DNA from: Anthostomella pinea
Lineage: Eukaryota > Ascomycota > Sordariomycetes > Xylariales > Xylariaceae
NCBI GenBank assembly: GCA_963556695.1
Contig: CAUWAG010000020.1
Location: forward strand, 2,790,001 to 2,854,000
Length of the DNA stretch: 64,000 nucleotides
Reading direction: 5' to 3'
Below are positions 1 through 15,239 of this stretch, piece after piece; the stretch's first letter is position 1; each line of letters starts with the position of its first letter. The translations under genes and the position numbers were made by a program. The notes below the pieces were generated by a model, which had not been told where the DNA came from, did not search any database, and worked only from the letters and a program-made list of their open reading frames with translations.

Positions 1-442
1 TGTATGCCTGCCCACTCGTCACACAGGCTCCAGCCTCTAGATGTCAGCTGTTTTAGCCCGCTCAAACGAGCTTACGGTCGCATGATTAAGGATCTCATCC
101 GGCGTCATATAACCCACGTTTCGAAGGAGGACTTCCTTGCAGCGTTTTGTGAAGCACACAACGCTGCTATGACGCCAGGAAACATTCGAACAGGTTTCAG
201 TGCCACTGGGCTTGTTCCTTTTGACCCAGAAAGTGTCATTTCAAAGCTGGATGCTGTCGCTGTCATACGAACACCGTCGCCAGACCCCAATCTGCCACCC
301 ACTACTTGGACTTCCAAGACGCCTACCACCATTAACAAAGCGGTAAACCAATCGGTTTATATCCGAAATCGAGTCAGAAACCACCAGGGAAGCTCACTTA
401 CGTCAATAATTGATACGTTGAGCTCGTTTCCAAAGGCTACAT
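1..442 (+). mobile_element. Fot1/Pogo-like transposase, 3' fragment
   Basis: This is the C-terminal part of a DDE-type transposase of the Fot1/Pogo group (Tc1-mariner superfamily). It enters from outside the window and is open from position 4. The protein contains HSSHRLQPLDVSCF, HITHVSKEDFLAAFCEAHN and GFSATGLVPFDPESV, all shared with the copies at 15.9-18.3 kb (minus) and 61.9-63.8 kb (plus). Homology stops at about 442, so the coiled segment, the zinc-knuckle tail and the right terminal repeat are missing. The fragment has fewer stops than the other two copies. It is a broken element that cannot be mobile by itself. Confidence 0.85.
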
Positions 443-621
443 CTATAGTTACTAACTTGACTAATTATATTATTCTATAGTTAGTTAGGGCTTTGATTAA
501 AACTATAAGCTGTAATAACTAATTACTAAAACTACAGTAGTTAGTTAGTAACTACAAAGGTAACCAACTAACTATAAAATATAATCACCACCTTAAGATT
601 CCTTTTTACATGTTTGTTTTT

Positions 622-3600
622 TAATTTTCCGGTTTTTATATAAAACTAAACGTGAATATGTATATAACAATAGTTATTAGAAATGTAAAGATAGGCTTAA
701 TTAAGCTTCTACTTTTCAAAGTATTTAAAAATAAATTAGTATTATCTTTAAAAGGTTATAGTTTGAGAAGTTAATCGTTTTATTCAATTAATTATAACTA
801 TTATAGTTGTTGTTATTTGAACTTAAAAAAAGTAAGCATATATGTGTATATTATTATTGCGGTTTATTTAAACAAACCTGATGTTTTATTTAACAGTGTT
901 ATTTCACTATTAACTTTTATGTAGTAAAGAGATTAAAGTAATACCTTTAATAATATAAAGAGCTGTTCTTTGTTTTATATTAAACCTTTTATTATTATTA
1001 AGCCGGAAAAGACGAACTTTCTAACTTTCCTTGCTATGCTATTATCAAGTGGCTAATTTATATACACCCTTTATATAAATGTAATCTATTTATTTAAACC
1101 TCTTTTAACATAAATCTTTTTTTTACGTTTTAAAGGTTTGAAAACGGTCGATTATAACGGGATTTAACTCGGTTAAATCTATTTAAAACATTTGATCAAA
1201 GTATTATACGCAATATTAATAGGTTTTAATAACAATTTTTATAACTTCAATTTTATTATAAGTTTTAGAAAGGGTATTTGCAATATCTTAAAAATTTAGA
1301 TTGAAATTTTAAAAAAATCTAATTTTAAATTTTTTTTAATCTTTAAATTTCCAAATTCTTTTTGGGGTAATATACGTTTTTATAGAAAAAGATGTTTAGT
1401 TTCATAAGTGGGTTTAATACTATTACTATGGCCTTTTTAACAATTGAAACGTTCAAAAATATTCATAATCTAGAAATGATAATAATAATATTGAATTTCA
1501 ACTTATATTGTTATTATATATAATAATTAGTTAAAATTTATTGTATCTTTAAAGTAAGAAGTTACATTTCAAAATGGTTAAGGCTATGAGATTAAGTTGT
1601 TAAAGCCAAATCATCTCGTTCTTTTCACTATTGCCTTTAATTGACTCACAAGCGCTTGTTTAAGAAATCAGATAAAAGATTCCTTTATATAAAGTAAATG
1701 TTTAAAATAAAAAAGTAAGTTTTATGGTTAATGTTTCTGAAGTCATAACAAATTACCTTATATTTTATAGCTTTCATTATATTAGTATCTATATGAGTTC
1801 AAAGGTTCTTAATATCAATATTATTACCAAAGCTTTAAGTAGAATTAGAACTAATATTTATAAGGAGTATACTTTAAGACTTTTTCGGTGTAAAAACATG
1901 ATTAAAGTAGGATATCGGTTAGGCGCCCGAAAGAAGCTATCAATTCGTTTTCAAGATAATTGCCTCATTATTAATAATTCTTTTTTCAATGTCATTTCCA
2001 TTATAAAATTTAATTACTTTTATTACAGTCTTTTTTCATAGCGGTTTATTCGTTGTAATAGGCTATTCTATATTTTTTATAGTAAAGTATTGATATTATA
2101 AGTTGTGATCGATTTATCTTATCTTAATACGTTTTTTTCAAGTTTTAAAGGTAATTGAAAGCTCGGCTTTTTAAAACCCTTTTTAAAAACTTTTCGTATA
2201 ATAGCCCTTAAGTTGATCCTTTATTATCATTAAAAGGTTTTCGTTTCATATAACATTGTTATTCAAACCTTTATTGTTTAGAGCCTTTTTGAAGCGCTTC
2301 TTTTCAAGCTCGGTTTATTTTATATAAGCCTTTATATTCATTCAAATCAACAGTATAAAATCGTTTATTACTGCTGCCTTTAAGCTTTTAGTTTTTTAGA
2401 AACTTTTTTTAATCGATTTTATACTTAAACTAAGTCAAGAAATCTTTCATACATACCTTTACGTTGGCGTTTTTGAAAAGTGTTCTATAACACATTAAAT
2501 TAATTTTATCTAATTAGATTTCTTTCTCGTAAATAAATAAATAAAGTCATAAGTTAGTTCCTTTTTATTTTACCGCTTGAATTAATATGTTAACAGATTG
2601 ACCGCTATTATTTCGACATATAGCCAATAAAATTAATACCGTCGTATTATATCTTCGTAAATCTGCTTCAAAAACGTTAACAAGTCTTATCGGCTTATAA
2701 ACTAAAGATTAAGTGGGTCGAACTAGCTTTAAAAATGTAAGAAATAATTCTTACGAGTATAAGATTTGTTTCTCGGCTAATCTCGTCGTTTTAATTTTAT
2801 TTAACTTTTTTTTAATATGCTTATATAAAACCCAGTCTTAAAACCATTTAAATAATTCTTCTAATTAAACGTGAACTTACTATATTAATATTATGAAGGC
2901 TTTTAGTTCTTTAATATTTATCATTAGGTTGTTTTATTCGAAAAGCCTTGATTAAGAGCGTTAAAGTCGGATTTTTTAAAGAAAATAGTTGAAAATTAAT
3001 AAATTCAAACAGAAAACCTTTTTAATTCACACTTTTAGTTCTAATTACTTATGAAATTGAATCTCAATCCGGCGCGTTTACTATCACGCTTTTTATTTAT
3101 TTCGGGAAAAGCCCTTCTTAAAAATCAATTTGAAAATTAGTAATTTAAATCGCTCGTTACGCTTATTTAAATAACAAAACGCCTTTTTTAAGATTACAAT
3201 TGCGTAATATACGCGCGCGTTATAAAAAAGCCTTTAAACCCCTTTAAGTAGTAAAAACTTTTGGGGTGCTTTTGTGTTTATTAATAAGGTTTCGTACTTT
3301 GGATCGCTTTTTTTTACGTAAAAAGCTTTCGCGCCGATGAAGCAAAACCGTAAGGGCTAAAACGATTATTTATTATAGTAATGAAAGCAATATAGAGTTA
3401 CGAGTATTAAACTTAAAGATTAAAAACTTTTTATATTTACCTCATAATTATAACAAAAATATTCGGAATAAAAGTCTTTTAAGTGAATTAAAAGAAATAT
3501 TACTATGTAATAATCTAAGGTTTTAAAAAGGTTGATAGTAAAATGAATCACTTACGTACTGGGTTATCAAGTTTGATGACTAAATTCAACATTAAATATA

Positions 3601-3790
3601 TATTAAAGTAGAAAAAAATCGCTTATTTATTGACTTAATGAAAGAAGCCTTATTCATGACCTTAGAAACTACTAATTTCAACACATTTACCCCGTTTTAT
3701 CTTTTCACTATTTATTATAACTAAATCTAACTACTTGATAGATGCTACGACATTTATACGGCACCTTATATCCCAGACTTTAATAAAACT
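622..3790. repeat. RIP-degraded retroelement-like repeat, copy A
   Basis: This segment is collinear with 6,890-10,380. Anchors include 650-700 against 6,905-6,975 (both with GATAGGCTTAATTA), 2,345-2,390 against 8,675-8,715, 2,690-2,815 against 9,050-9,180, 2,940-2,990 against 9,345-9,395 and 3,300-3,400 against 9,885-9,970. The copies differ at many positions, mostly C/T and G/A, as expected for a repeat inactivated by RIP. No coding frame survives, so the class is uncertain; the size and a repeated end segment suggest a retrotransposon. Confidence 0.6.
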
Positions 3791-4239
3791 GCTTTAACTG
3801 ACTTATGGCTTTCATTATTAAAAAACAATTAAAATGTTGGATCTATGCGATTCCACATTCAAACCATCCATACCAAACCCACATGTATGATTAGATAAGA
3901 GATTATATACCGGGTTGCGAGGTCACTTAGCCAGACCTTCAGGTCCAGCTAGACCTCCCAATCCAACCATCAGCAACATCATAACCTTGACCCAGTACTC
4001 GAGTATTATTATTGATCGTTCAAGCCTGTTCCAATAGTACTAGGATTATTAATATTTGAAGAATTTTATAAGTTATATATTAAACAGTTACTTAAAAATA
4101 GAAATTAAAGTTTAAAAGTATAAAATTATACTTTAAATTTTAGCACTCGACTTATTAAACTAAACTTTAACGAAAACGGTAAACGAAACGAATTTAACCT
4201 TATTAATCATTATAATGTTTGTAAGATAACTAAAATTTT

Positions 4240-4560
4240 CAAAAAGCCTTAATAATATGATTTAAGGTTTAATATAAGGTTGAAATTAAGGTCAATTGCT
4301 TGTATAATCGTTTATGGGGTCGGGGGATTGAATAGAGTATTAAATATATATTAAAGTATAAAAACTCGCTTATTTATTTATCTGCTAGTTAATATAGCCT
4401 TACTTATTACTTTAAAAGCCAACATTTTAATAGTTCTACTCTTTTTCCCTTTTAACATATATATTATAGTTAAATATACCTGCTTAATAGGCCTTATTAT
4501 ACTTACGTACCATTTTATATCTCATACGGCTTTATAACGTTAAATATAAGCATTAGCCTT
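4240..4560. repeat. Third copy of the end segment of the degraded repeat
   Basis: This stretch resembles both the end of copy A (about 3,590-3,790) and the end of copy B (about 10,080-10,380). Shared features are an AAATATATATTAAAGTA-like run, CGCTTATTTATT-like text, a GTTAATAnAGCCTTA motif and the run TTATACTTA(C/T)..CCTTATATC. A terminal segment present independently of the internal part is what a long terminal repeat or a 5'-truncated LINE tail would give. Confidence 0.5.
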
Positions 4561-6479
4561 TATAGTATTGCTTAGTATGGTGTAACTTGAAGGCTTTATT
4601 CTTAATAACTTAACGAACTTTTTAATTTTTATTTATTCAAATGGTTTTATAAGCCTATTTATTAGATTTTTATTAAACAAAACTCATATGGTTTTAATAT
4701 CATCAGCTTGAATCTTTAACGCGTATAATTATATGTTATTTATCTATGCTGTTTTGTTCTATCAACCGTTAACGACTCAGTTTAAAAACCACGCTAAGGT
4801 TATTTTTTTTTAAAAATCGTAATAAGCCCTTTTAATATTATCTTAGGTTTTATTAAAAAGCTTTTAGTTTATATAGTACTACTAGTAGCTTTTATAAATT
4901 TAACGAGTTTAGCTTGGTTGTATAGAAAAAAATTTGATTTTGATTTAATATATTAAAAACTTCGAACAGCTTGCTATTTAATATATGTATTTTATAATAG
5001 ACTTTATATCGTTTCATTCGAATGTTAAGCTACCATTTATTACTTCAAAAAGCTTTAAATCGTTGAAATTTTTACAATCGTGGCCTTTTTGAAGCGCTTA
5101 ATACCACATCGAAAGGTTATTAGTTCCCTTTGCATAACGCGCGATGTGTTTAAAATATTTCCTACCAAATTTTATTATGAATCGTACTCAAATAGCGGTA
5201 ATATTAAGGCGTATAACATATGTAAAAGACTTTTATTCATTTACTTAAAAAGCGTATTTAAGTATTTTATTGCTTATGGCTTTATCCTCTTGATTAACTA
5301 CGATCTTTATAGATTTCGGATTCGTTAAGTTTAATATTGCTTTTAGTTTACTTGTGTCGCTTTCTTTAAATGCTTTTTTCATGTATTATTATTAGTTAAA
5401 ACGTATATTTCTCGTAAAAATGTTACGAACTACTCGTACGCTTAACAACCAGTTGGTATTTCTTCAATCTATAATCAACACATCTTATATATAAAAAATT
5501 CGAAACCAAGAGCTTTCAAATCTTTAAGTATCGGTTCGAATAAAAACTAGTTATTTACGTAACTTGGCAATAATTATATTAGTTGTGTTGTTAATCTATA
5601 TCGCGTTTTTAAAATTAAGAAGGTAAAAGCTTTACATTTAAAAGATCGTACGATTGTTTTACACCTATTAATAGTTTATTTCAGGCTATAGAATTTTATT
5701 TAGAAATCGATAATATTCTAAATTTCGTTTCAATATCTAAATATTCTGTTAAAGTAAAGCTTGGAATATTTTTGAATATAAAAGATTACTGTATAAATTC
5801 TCGTTTATGAAGGTTTTTACCAAGGTATACGGTTATAAAGTCAATTTATATTACGACTTAAAACTTTATTATTATAAGAGTTATTAAAATATGTTAACTT
5901 GATATTTAAAGGTTTTTAACTGGCGTTCTATTTAAATATAACCTTCTTGTTTCTAAAACCTTTAAGCATATATTTATATTTTTAAATGAATCATCTTGTT
6001 AGTTAATAGCTTGTCTCCTTTAAGCATTTATTCATTATTAATTAAATGCATTTTACTGAGTTTACGTACTTAAATAAATACGAAGGTGCCTTTCTCGAAG
6101 TTTGAACAGACTATATTAGAAACGGCCTTTTCTAAGCCTTTAACTTAAGTTTTTGAAAGGCTTTTGTTACTATAATTTAATCTGTGTTTAACATAAATAT
6201 TAAGCGGTTTGATAGCGTAAAAGTTAATAAAACCTGGGCAAAGTTTTAATATAAATCGTATTACGCGTAAAGAGATTATCTAATTTTTCAAGCGATATGT
6301 GAAAAGCAAGTATAAAATCTTTAAAGATTATTTATTTTTAAATCGTCATTTTCATTATTACTTTTCCTTTTTAACAAAACGTTTTCAAATGCTTTTGAAA
6401 CGTTAAAGTGTTTAATAAAGCTTTATAAACAAAATGCTTTGCGATCTTTTTTTCCGGGGGCTTTTTTTCCCCGCGTCTT

Positions 6480-6606
6480 TCTTTTCAAGCGCTTTATTTT
6501 TTCAGGCGCCAAATTTATTAATCGCTTATTTCTTCAAGCGCTTATTTTTGTAAGCGCTTTTTTTGTAAAGCGCTTATTTTCAAGCGCTTTTTTCAAGCGC
6601 GTTTTT
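6480..6606. repeat. Tandem array of the palindrome AAGCGCTT
   Basis: Within about 125 bp the octamer AAGCGCTT, or close variants, occurs at least six times. The units are separated by T-rich spacers of about 8-18 bases. Each unit is its own reverse complement. It stands out from the surrounding AT-rich sequence because its CpG-containing cores survived. Function unknown. Confidence 0.6.
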
Positions 6607-6889
6607 TATTTTAGATAAGATCTTTTTTTAAGTACAATCATTTTTAACGACGTTATCATCGCGAGTGAAAATATACGTTCGATTTTTTTATAGTAGTAAG
6701 GAAAACGTCTTTATATCGCCGAAAAGAAAGATCATACGAGGTTTGACAAATCTTTTAAAAGGTATCAAGCTAACTTTTTAATAGAAAATAATGTAATTGT
6801 CTTTGAACCCCTTTTCTAATTAATTAGCTATATGACGTAGTAACATATTCTTTTATAGCTTAATAATACTATTTTCGCTTGCTTGCTTT

Positions 6890-9800
6890 CTATTTTTTCG
6901 GGTTTTATATAAAACTAAGCGTTAATATATGCGTAATAATAGATTTTAAAGATGTGAAGATAGGCTTAATTAGGTTTATACTTTTAAAAAGAAACGAAAA
7001 CAAACTAAGATTGCTTGTTAAAGGTTATAGTTCTTAAAATTAACTACTTCGTACTGTTAATCATAAATATCGTGATTATTCTTAATCAATCTTAAAAAAC
7101 TGGAAGGATGCCCGTATATTTTATTATGGCGCCAGATTTTTAAAAAAGAACCTGATTACTTATTTACTAGCGCCGTTTTAATATTGATTCATAAGCGTTA
7201 AAAGGATTAAAATCATAGCTTTAATAACGTAAAAGGCTTTTATTCGTTCATACCGAAGATTTGCCGCTATTGAAATATAAGATACGAAATCTTCAAATAA
7301 GGCCGTTCTTATTAGAACCTTAGCTTTTAAGCACCGCTTACATAAACGGAATTTACTTGCTTACAGCGTTTCCAGCCTGATTTTTTTCTAAGTTTTAAAA
7401 GTTTTAAAACGGCTATTATTATCTATAGAGAAGGTAGAATATTTACAACAGTTAATTATAAGAGGCTTTAACTTGTATAAATCGGCTTAAAAACTCTATT
7501 TCAAATATTCTAAACGCTTTTGAAGGTCTTTAAAGTCGATCTTTCAAGCCTTTATTCCATTATAAGCTTTATAAAAGATGTTTACAATATTTTCAACGTT
7601 AGGCAAAATCCTTATATTTATCTTAATATTTTTTATTAATGGTTACTTATTAAAGTAGCATAAGTAACGGTTCTAAAAAAATAACCAGTTTTGTGAGCTC
7701 GTTTAGTATTATTATTATAGCACTTTAAATGATTTAAACGCTTAACAATATTCATAATTCATTAATATCGCTATATTGAGTCTTTAATTCGTACCGTTAT
7801 TTAAAAAAAGAGTTAGTTTAGGTTTTTTGTACTTTAAAAAAGAAAACTGCACTTTAAACCATTTAAGGTTATAAACTCAATTCTTCAAGAATTAAGAAGG
7901 CAATTACTTTAAATATTGCTTCTTACTTTATAAAAGCGCTGATTTAGGAAGATTCGAATTAAAAACCTTTTTACGTAAAGCGAATATTTAAACTATATAA
8001 GTACTTTTTTACGGTTAGCTTTGATGAAGCTATAATAAATCACGCTATACCTTATTGCTTTTATTATGCTTATATATATGTAAATAAGAAAGTTATTTTC
8101 GTTAATATTAATAATAAAGCTTTAGACGAAGTTAGTTTTAATACTCGTAATAAGTACGTTTAAGCTTATACCGTATAATGAATCGTTTTTTAAGCCTTTT
8201 TTAGCGTAAAACTTGTAGTTAAAATAAGCTATCGGTTAATTGACTATAAAAAGCTATGAAGCGCTCTTAAAGATGATTGCGTTATTAGCAATATTTTATT
8301 ATTTTATTATTATTATAGGTTTTCAAACGCTCTTATTAAAAGATATTTTATAAATAACGAGTTGTTTATTATGATAAGCGATAATTTTAATTATCAAAGT
8401 AAAGCTAATATTTTTTATAAACAATCCGCTAAGGCTTAAAACGGGTTCTAAGTCTTGAAAGCTAATTAAAAAATCAACTTTTTTCGACATTTTATTACAA
8501 CTTTTTGTAAAGTGCTTTTAAGCTCATTTTCTATAATTATTAATATATTTTCGTTCGATATAGGCCCATTTATTTTGCTTTTAAAACTGGAGACCTTTTT
8601 TCATATTATACTCGTTAGTCAAAAGCCTTTTAACTTTTTTAATTTTTCCAATTTTTTAACCGCTTGTTTTATTTAAATCGGCGGTATAAAATTGTTCGTT
8701 ACCCTTAGGCTTTTAATCTTTGAAAGCCTCGGTTTTCTAACCAACCTTACTTTCAAACTTATGATAAAGGTTCTTAATAAAAACGCTTAGGTAATCTTTT
8801 CAAAATGTTTTGAGAGCTTTTCTATTTGTTTTATCTACGTAATTACCTTAGTTTTTATCAAGGTAAAAAACATGATAACTAGCTAATTTCTATTTATTTT
8901 GAGGCCTAAACTAATATATTAACATATAAGCTTTTATTATCTTGGTAGATAATGAGTAAGATTACTGCTATTATATTTCAGCTTTAAAGGCTTATGTTTA
9001 AAAAAGCTCTAATATATTCTACTGCTTGTTGTATACGCCTTATTTAAACTTTAGGTTATAGCTACGCTACCTTACAATCTAGAAATTAGGTCGATCGGAC
9101 TACGTTTGAAAATATTGATATAGCTTTTATAATTATAATATCTTTTTTTCCGCTAATCGTATTGTTTTAAGTTTATTTAACGTTTTTAGAGGGTATAAAA
9201 AGCGTATCTTTATATAAAACCTAGTTTTTAAAGCCTTTATTTATTTATTTTTATTAACGGTAAAGTTGATTTTTTTACCTTATAACTCGTTATATCGGCT
9301 TTATGAACGTCTTTATAGTTTTAATATCCCTTTTTAGCCTTTTTCTTCTTAAAAAGCGTTAATTAAAAACGTTAAAGTCAAATTTAAAAAAATAAAAATT
9401 ACAGCCTTTTTTAAGCTTTACGCTTTCACTTTATATCGCTTATAAGGTTAAATATTAATTTAACGCTTGCTACGGCGGTTTTTCCTATCTTGTAAAAAAA
9501 ATGGTTTTCTTTCATTTAATTTAACAGTTTAAAACGTACTAGTAAAAAAAATCGGTTTTTAAGTCGCTTACTATGATTAATTCTTCAACGAAGGGCCTTT
9601 CAACATTATAAGCGTGAACGGTATACGTACGCTTTTAAAAATCGGTTGAAATATTCTTAATAATTCAATAAATCATATTATTTGTATCTATTTTATAAGT
9701 AATATGTATGAAAGTATAAAACGCGGCTTGAAATTAAAAAGGTTTCGACTGGCTTTTAAGCGCTTTATATTTTTATAACAGAGATTCAGATATAACCTTA

Positions 9801-10380
9801 TAATTAGTAAGATCTTTTTAAAAAAGAATTTTTTTAAAAGGCGCTATTTTCAACTTCATGAAAAAAGCTTTGTGTTTTACATTTTTCATCCCTCCGTAAA
9901 AAGCTTTTACGCTCATCAAACGAAGTTATGAGATTAAAAACGGTTATTACGGCAATATGAAGGATATCGTGTATATTTACGGATGGTAAGCTTAAAGATC
10001 GAGAAGTTTATATATGTACCGTGTGAATATACTTCGAGATCATAAAACCGAAAGTCTTCTAATTGTATTAAAAAAGATGTTATTATATCATAATTCAAAG
10101 TTTAATATAAGGTTAAGATTAAGGTAGATGACTTAGGTAATCGCTTATTAGGTTAAAGGAGTAAACTTAGAATCTAATATATATATTAAAATATAAATAT
10201 TTGCATATTTTTTAGTCTACTAGTTAATAAAGCCTTATTTAGTACCCTGAAACCACTATGTTAATGCTTTTACCCCTTTCTTCTCTTTGACCACTTATTA
10301 TAACTAAATATAGCTGTTTAACAACCGTTATTATACTTATACGGCACCTTATATCACACACTTTATATATATATATAATT
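6890..10380. repeat. RIP-degraded retroelement-like repeat, copy B
   Basis: Second long copy of the repeat described at 622-3,790, in the same orientation. It has no open reading frame of note. It ends with the segment also found at 4,240-4,560. The spacing of anchors differs from copy A by small indels, so these are old copies rather than a recent duplication of the locus. Confidence 0.6.
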
Positions 10381-11552
10381 AAACCTTAATCATTTAAGAA
10401 TAGTATTTTACTTATTATAAACAACTTTATTTAAGGCTTTAAAACCCTTTTTCTAATTAATACGAACAAATCTAAGACGTTAAATATTTTTAATAAGGCC
10501 TATGAAAGCCCTTGACTTTCAAAAGTTCACTAAAACAGTTATAAAATGGTTTAAAAACATAATCTTTATCTTAAAACTAGGATTTTATCTTAAAGTTAAA
10601 CATTAAGTTAGTATATATTTATTTATTCCCTTTAATCTTTGATTTCACGTTTTTAATAATTACTTTTTTAACTGATCATATAATGTTTAATAAACTTACT
10701 TGATAAATATAAGTACATTAAGTATTACTTATATACCTAAGTTTTATTACAAAGAGCTTAATATAGAGTTAATGTTTTAGAATTCAAGGATATGATTTAA
10801 ATGAAGTTCCTAGATTTAATAATTAAGCAAAGTAACTTAATAAGATATATTTAAAACGCATTTTGACATTTAAAGTAACACCATTTATAATATTTAATTA
10901 ATTGTAATAAATATAAATTACAATATTTTATTTATTTATTTAAAATGTCTCTCTTTATTACAACGTGCTCGTACCCTTTCTTGACAGGACCGTTTTCTTT
11001 TTACATTATAAGCTTAATTATCAACCAGATAAAGTGCTTTTTATAAACAACGACGGGCACCTCTTTAAAAATCCATTTCTTAATTATAGTATAAAAATCA
11101 CAATAAAATATTAAATAGGTAAACCTAATATAAACGAAATAAACCTTACAAAACCTTTTCCCCCTAGTTTTTTCCCCTTAAAAACGGACTGTTTAAAACT
11201 ATCCGTTTAGTTTTAAATCTCTTGAAATGAGCTTAAAAAACAGTACATTAATATATTCCATTATACTTAAGTAAACAAAGATTAACAAACTAATTAAAGA
11301 AAATTATTGTATCAAGAAAATTTAAAACCTATATATATACTAACAAAGCTTTGAAACAGGATGTGATTATAATGTTATGACTATATTACTAGCTATTAAC
11401 CGGATCGTATCTAATAAAAAATTTAGTATATCCCCCATATTATATCCTGACAGCTTGTTTTTAGCAAGCTATATATATTTATCAGTTATTCTTTTAAACC
11501 GTTATTTCTTAAAAAGTGACATTTAATGCTTTACGTTTTTCCTTCATAAAAG

Positions 11553-11912
<360 letters not shown>

Positions 11913-14900
11913 TAAAACATTTATACTACGTTAACATTACGAGTATTTAAACGTACGAAATTAAATTAAATTGAATCCTTGATTCCCTTTGCAACTTAAA
12001 CTAAAATATAAAATCCACGTTATTATAAGCTAAGGATATACGTTAAAATATATTTAACAGAAAACAAAAATCTTTCTTCTTCTTATAAATAAGTTAATTT
12101 AAACCTTTTAAAAAAATATGCCTCTCTCATGGCCTCAAAGGGCACCGATCTTACTTATATTTAAGGCTAATGAGAGGTCACGTCTTGCCGTATATTATTA
12201 AAGATTTAACGTGATAACAAATAAAAACTAATATCCCTTTTATAATAAAAAGAACCTTACTATATTTTGAATAAACTTAGATCTTTTTAAAAGAATACAT
12301 AGTTAACAAGCCTTTTTTTATAAGATATAATTTTAAACACCGTTTTTAACGTTTTATATAAAATATAAAGTCGATCAACATGAACTCCTTTTAACTAACT
12401 AATTGTTCTTTTACTTTTAACGTTATTTTATTAATACCTTTTCCGGTTACTTAAATAAGGTTTTTACTACTTATGTTAATAAGGTTTCAATTTTTGAATA
12501 AGGGAAATTGTGAGAACATTGGTGCCTATCAGGTGTGTGCTGCGGCTGGCAGCAGGCTAAAAGGGGTGAAAGGGACCCAAAGCGGGTGAAAGGTCCATTG
12601 TAGTGACCACTGGCAGGTCTGTTGTCTGCTGTCAGGCAGCCGGATTTCAAAGGGCTCCCACAGCTGTATTTAGGAGGGAATATCCCCCATGGATCAATAA
12701 CCAAGACACAGAACCTGCTTCATCCCATCCTGACCCTATCCGAATCCCTGAACTTCACAGAAATAAATATAAGATTTAGGTTCAAAATATTTTTAATTAT
12801 GTTTAAAACGCTAATTTATAAGCCGAACGTAATAAATATAAACTTTATATCATAAAAGCAACATTATTCTATTTTCTTATTAACATTAAAATAACTATAA
12901 TCAAAATTTTACAAATAGGCTAGTATGTAATTGCATAATCCTAATAATTAATAGCAATATTACTTTATAAAAAACTACGTTTTTTATAGTTTGTTATTTT
13001 ACTAGAAATTCATCGAATATTACCATTAAATCGCTAAACCTATAAACGAGTTAATAAAAAGGAAATTTATCGCTTTTAAACCTAATTATTATGAAGCTGC
13101 CCTTACTGTTCTAAAGTAAGCTTATATAACAGCATGAATTTAATAATATCTTTCGTATAAAAAACAATATTAAAACCCGAACGTTATTAAAACGATTACA
13201 ACCGATATTATGATATAACGCTTGTTTTGTAAATAATTCTGAAGCTTAATGGTTTTTCCTTCCAAAGGTTGATATATAGTAAAACAAAATTACGGTATTT
13301 ATAACAGAAAAGTACTCGTAGTTATAAAAACATAACTAGTTTGAAGATATAAACCTTCTAAGGTTTAAACTAATAAGTTATTTTTGATAATTATAAACGT
13401 TTTTAATTTGAGATGATTTGAAATAAAATTAATCTTTAATCAAAGTTCAAATGATTGAATATTTTTTTTTAATATAACTATTGTTATAGTTACGTACCAC
13501 TTTCAATTAGGATATATCATAAAATCTACGTTATTACGTTAAAGTGAAAATATAAAAATCCTAAAAAAGGTAGTTTTTTATAAGTTATAACTATATTTAC
13601 ATAATCAATGTCGCAATTGAAGGTTTATTATTATAATCGAAATCTTTACCTATAAAAGAAAAATCACATTTTAATTTTATTCGAAATCGTTTCAGTCAAA
13701 AGCGTATTAAAAAACTACAGCTTTGATTATTACCGCTATAAGATCTGTGATAAAGTTAATGAAAATACGTAATAATATATATACTAAATTTATATAAAAC
13801 TAAACTTAACGTTTGTAAAAAGGATAATCTTCAAGTGAAAACTAGTTTAAAGCTTCTACTACGCTTAACATTACTTATTTGAAAATATTAACGACGTAAT
13901 ATTTTTATCTACATGGCTTAATATGTAAATAATTATAGGTGTAAAATACGTTGATATATAAAATCTGAAATATATGAGATATTATGTTTTTTTATAAAAT
14001 AAATGGAAATAAATGGAAATAAATGAGAATAAATAAAAATAAATAACGGAGGTTTATTATTAATTTTGAGTCTTTATTAGAAGAAGAAAATAAAATAAAG
14101 CATCTTATTTATTATACTTATTTATTTATTTAAAGTTTTATAATCAAAATTTTAATACATCATTATAATATTTACAAACCCTGCTAAAATGTATTACGAA
14201 AGTATTTTTTACTTACTTAATTAATTTGAATTATTTACCAGCAATTAATATTTCAAATATATTTAGGAATTTAATGAAAAGTTGTAAAAGATTTAGGGTA
14301 TTACAATGAGAAGTGTACGTATTTTGAGTGGTAATAGCCTTGTTTCCTTGGGATTACGTAATTAACAAGTAATTATCAAAGCGATAGGTTCTTTCGAGAT
14401 TATTAAAGACACGAATTGTAAAGATCAAACGAAACATTCGCACACACCGTATTAAATAAGTGGTGCTAGCCTTATAGCTATCGGTGAAAGAAATCGAACT
14501 TAATAGCGACTGTATATACGTCAGTACTATCTCGCCCGGCTCATTTCTTATATAGAGATTTATTAATTTATCTTAACGTAAATTATAATATGTTATACTT
14601 AAGAAATAATCTACTTATATTATAAAGAATAACCTTTATTAAAACATAACCAATTAAATAGCAAATGTGCTCATAATTGTTAACTAAGGTACGTTTTGAG
14701 GCATACAAAACTATAAAAAGTAAAAATACTTAATAAGCTTTAAGTAGTGCTTTATAGTAATAGATTCAATAGCCGCGTAAAAATATTAAGATATATTTTA
14801 ATATTTTGTATCATTTACGCTAACTTATAACGTAATACCGTTAGATTTTGCTATGATTCCTTCTCACGCTTAAATTAAACCGTTGAGCCTTTTTACCTGA

Positions 14901-15239
14901 CCGTAAACGAACTAATATAAAAAACCAGACGTTACTTTATTATATATTTTAAACCTATTTAATATGAAAACTAAGTGGAAATTTTTAAAAACTCAACACA
15001 GCTTTAAACGTAGCTTTCTGAGGCTTTTTCTTTCTTTTTAAATAAATCGATCATTTTAATTTAACTTTTAAGTTTTAATTTCGCTTCATTTGTAAACGGC
15101 TAATTCGTATGAATATTACTTCAATTTTTGATAATAATTTCAAAGTTTTTTTACGAATTAATAAAACGAATATAAAAAGATAAATATTATAATCTTCGTA
15201 ACCGGTAATAAAACGTAGTTTATTTATTATATAAAGTGT

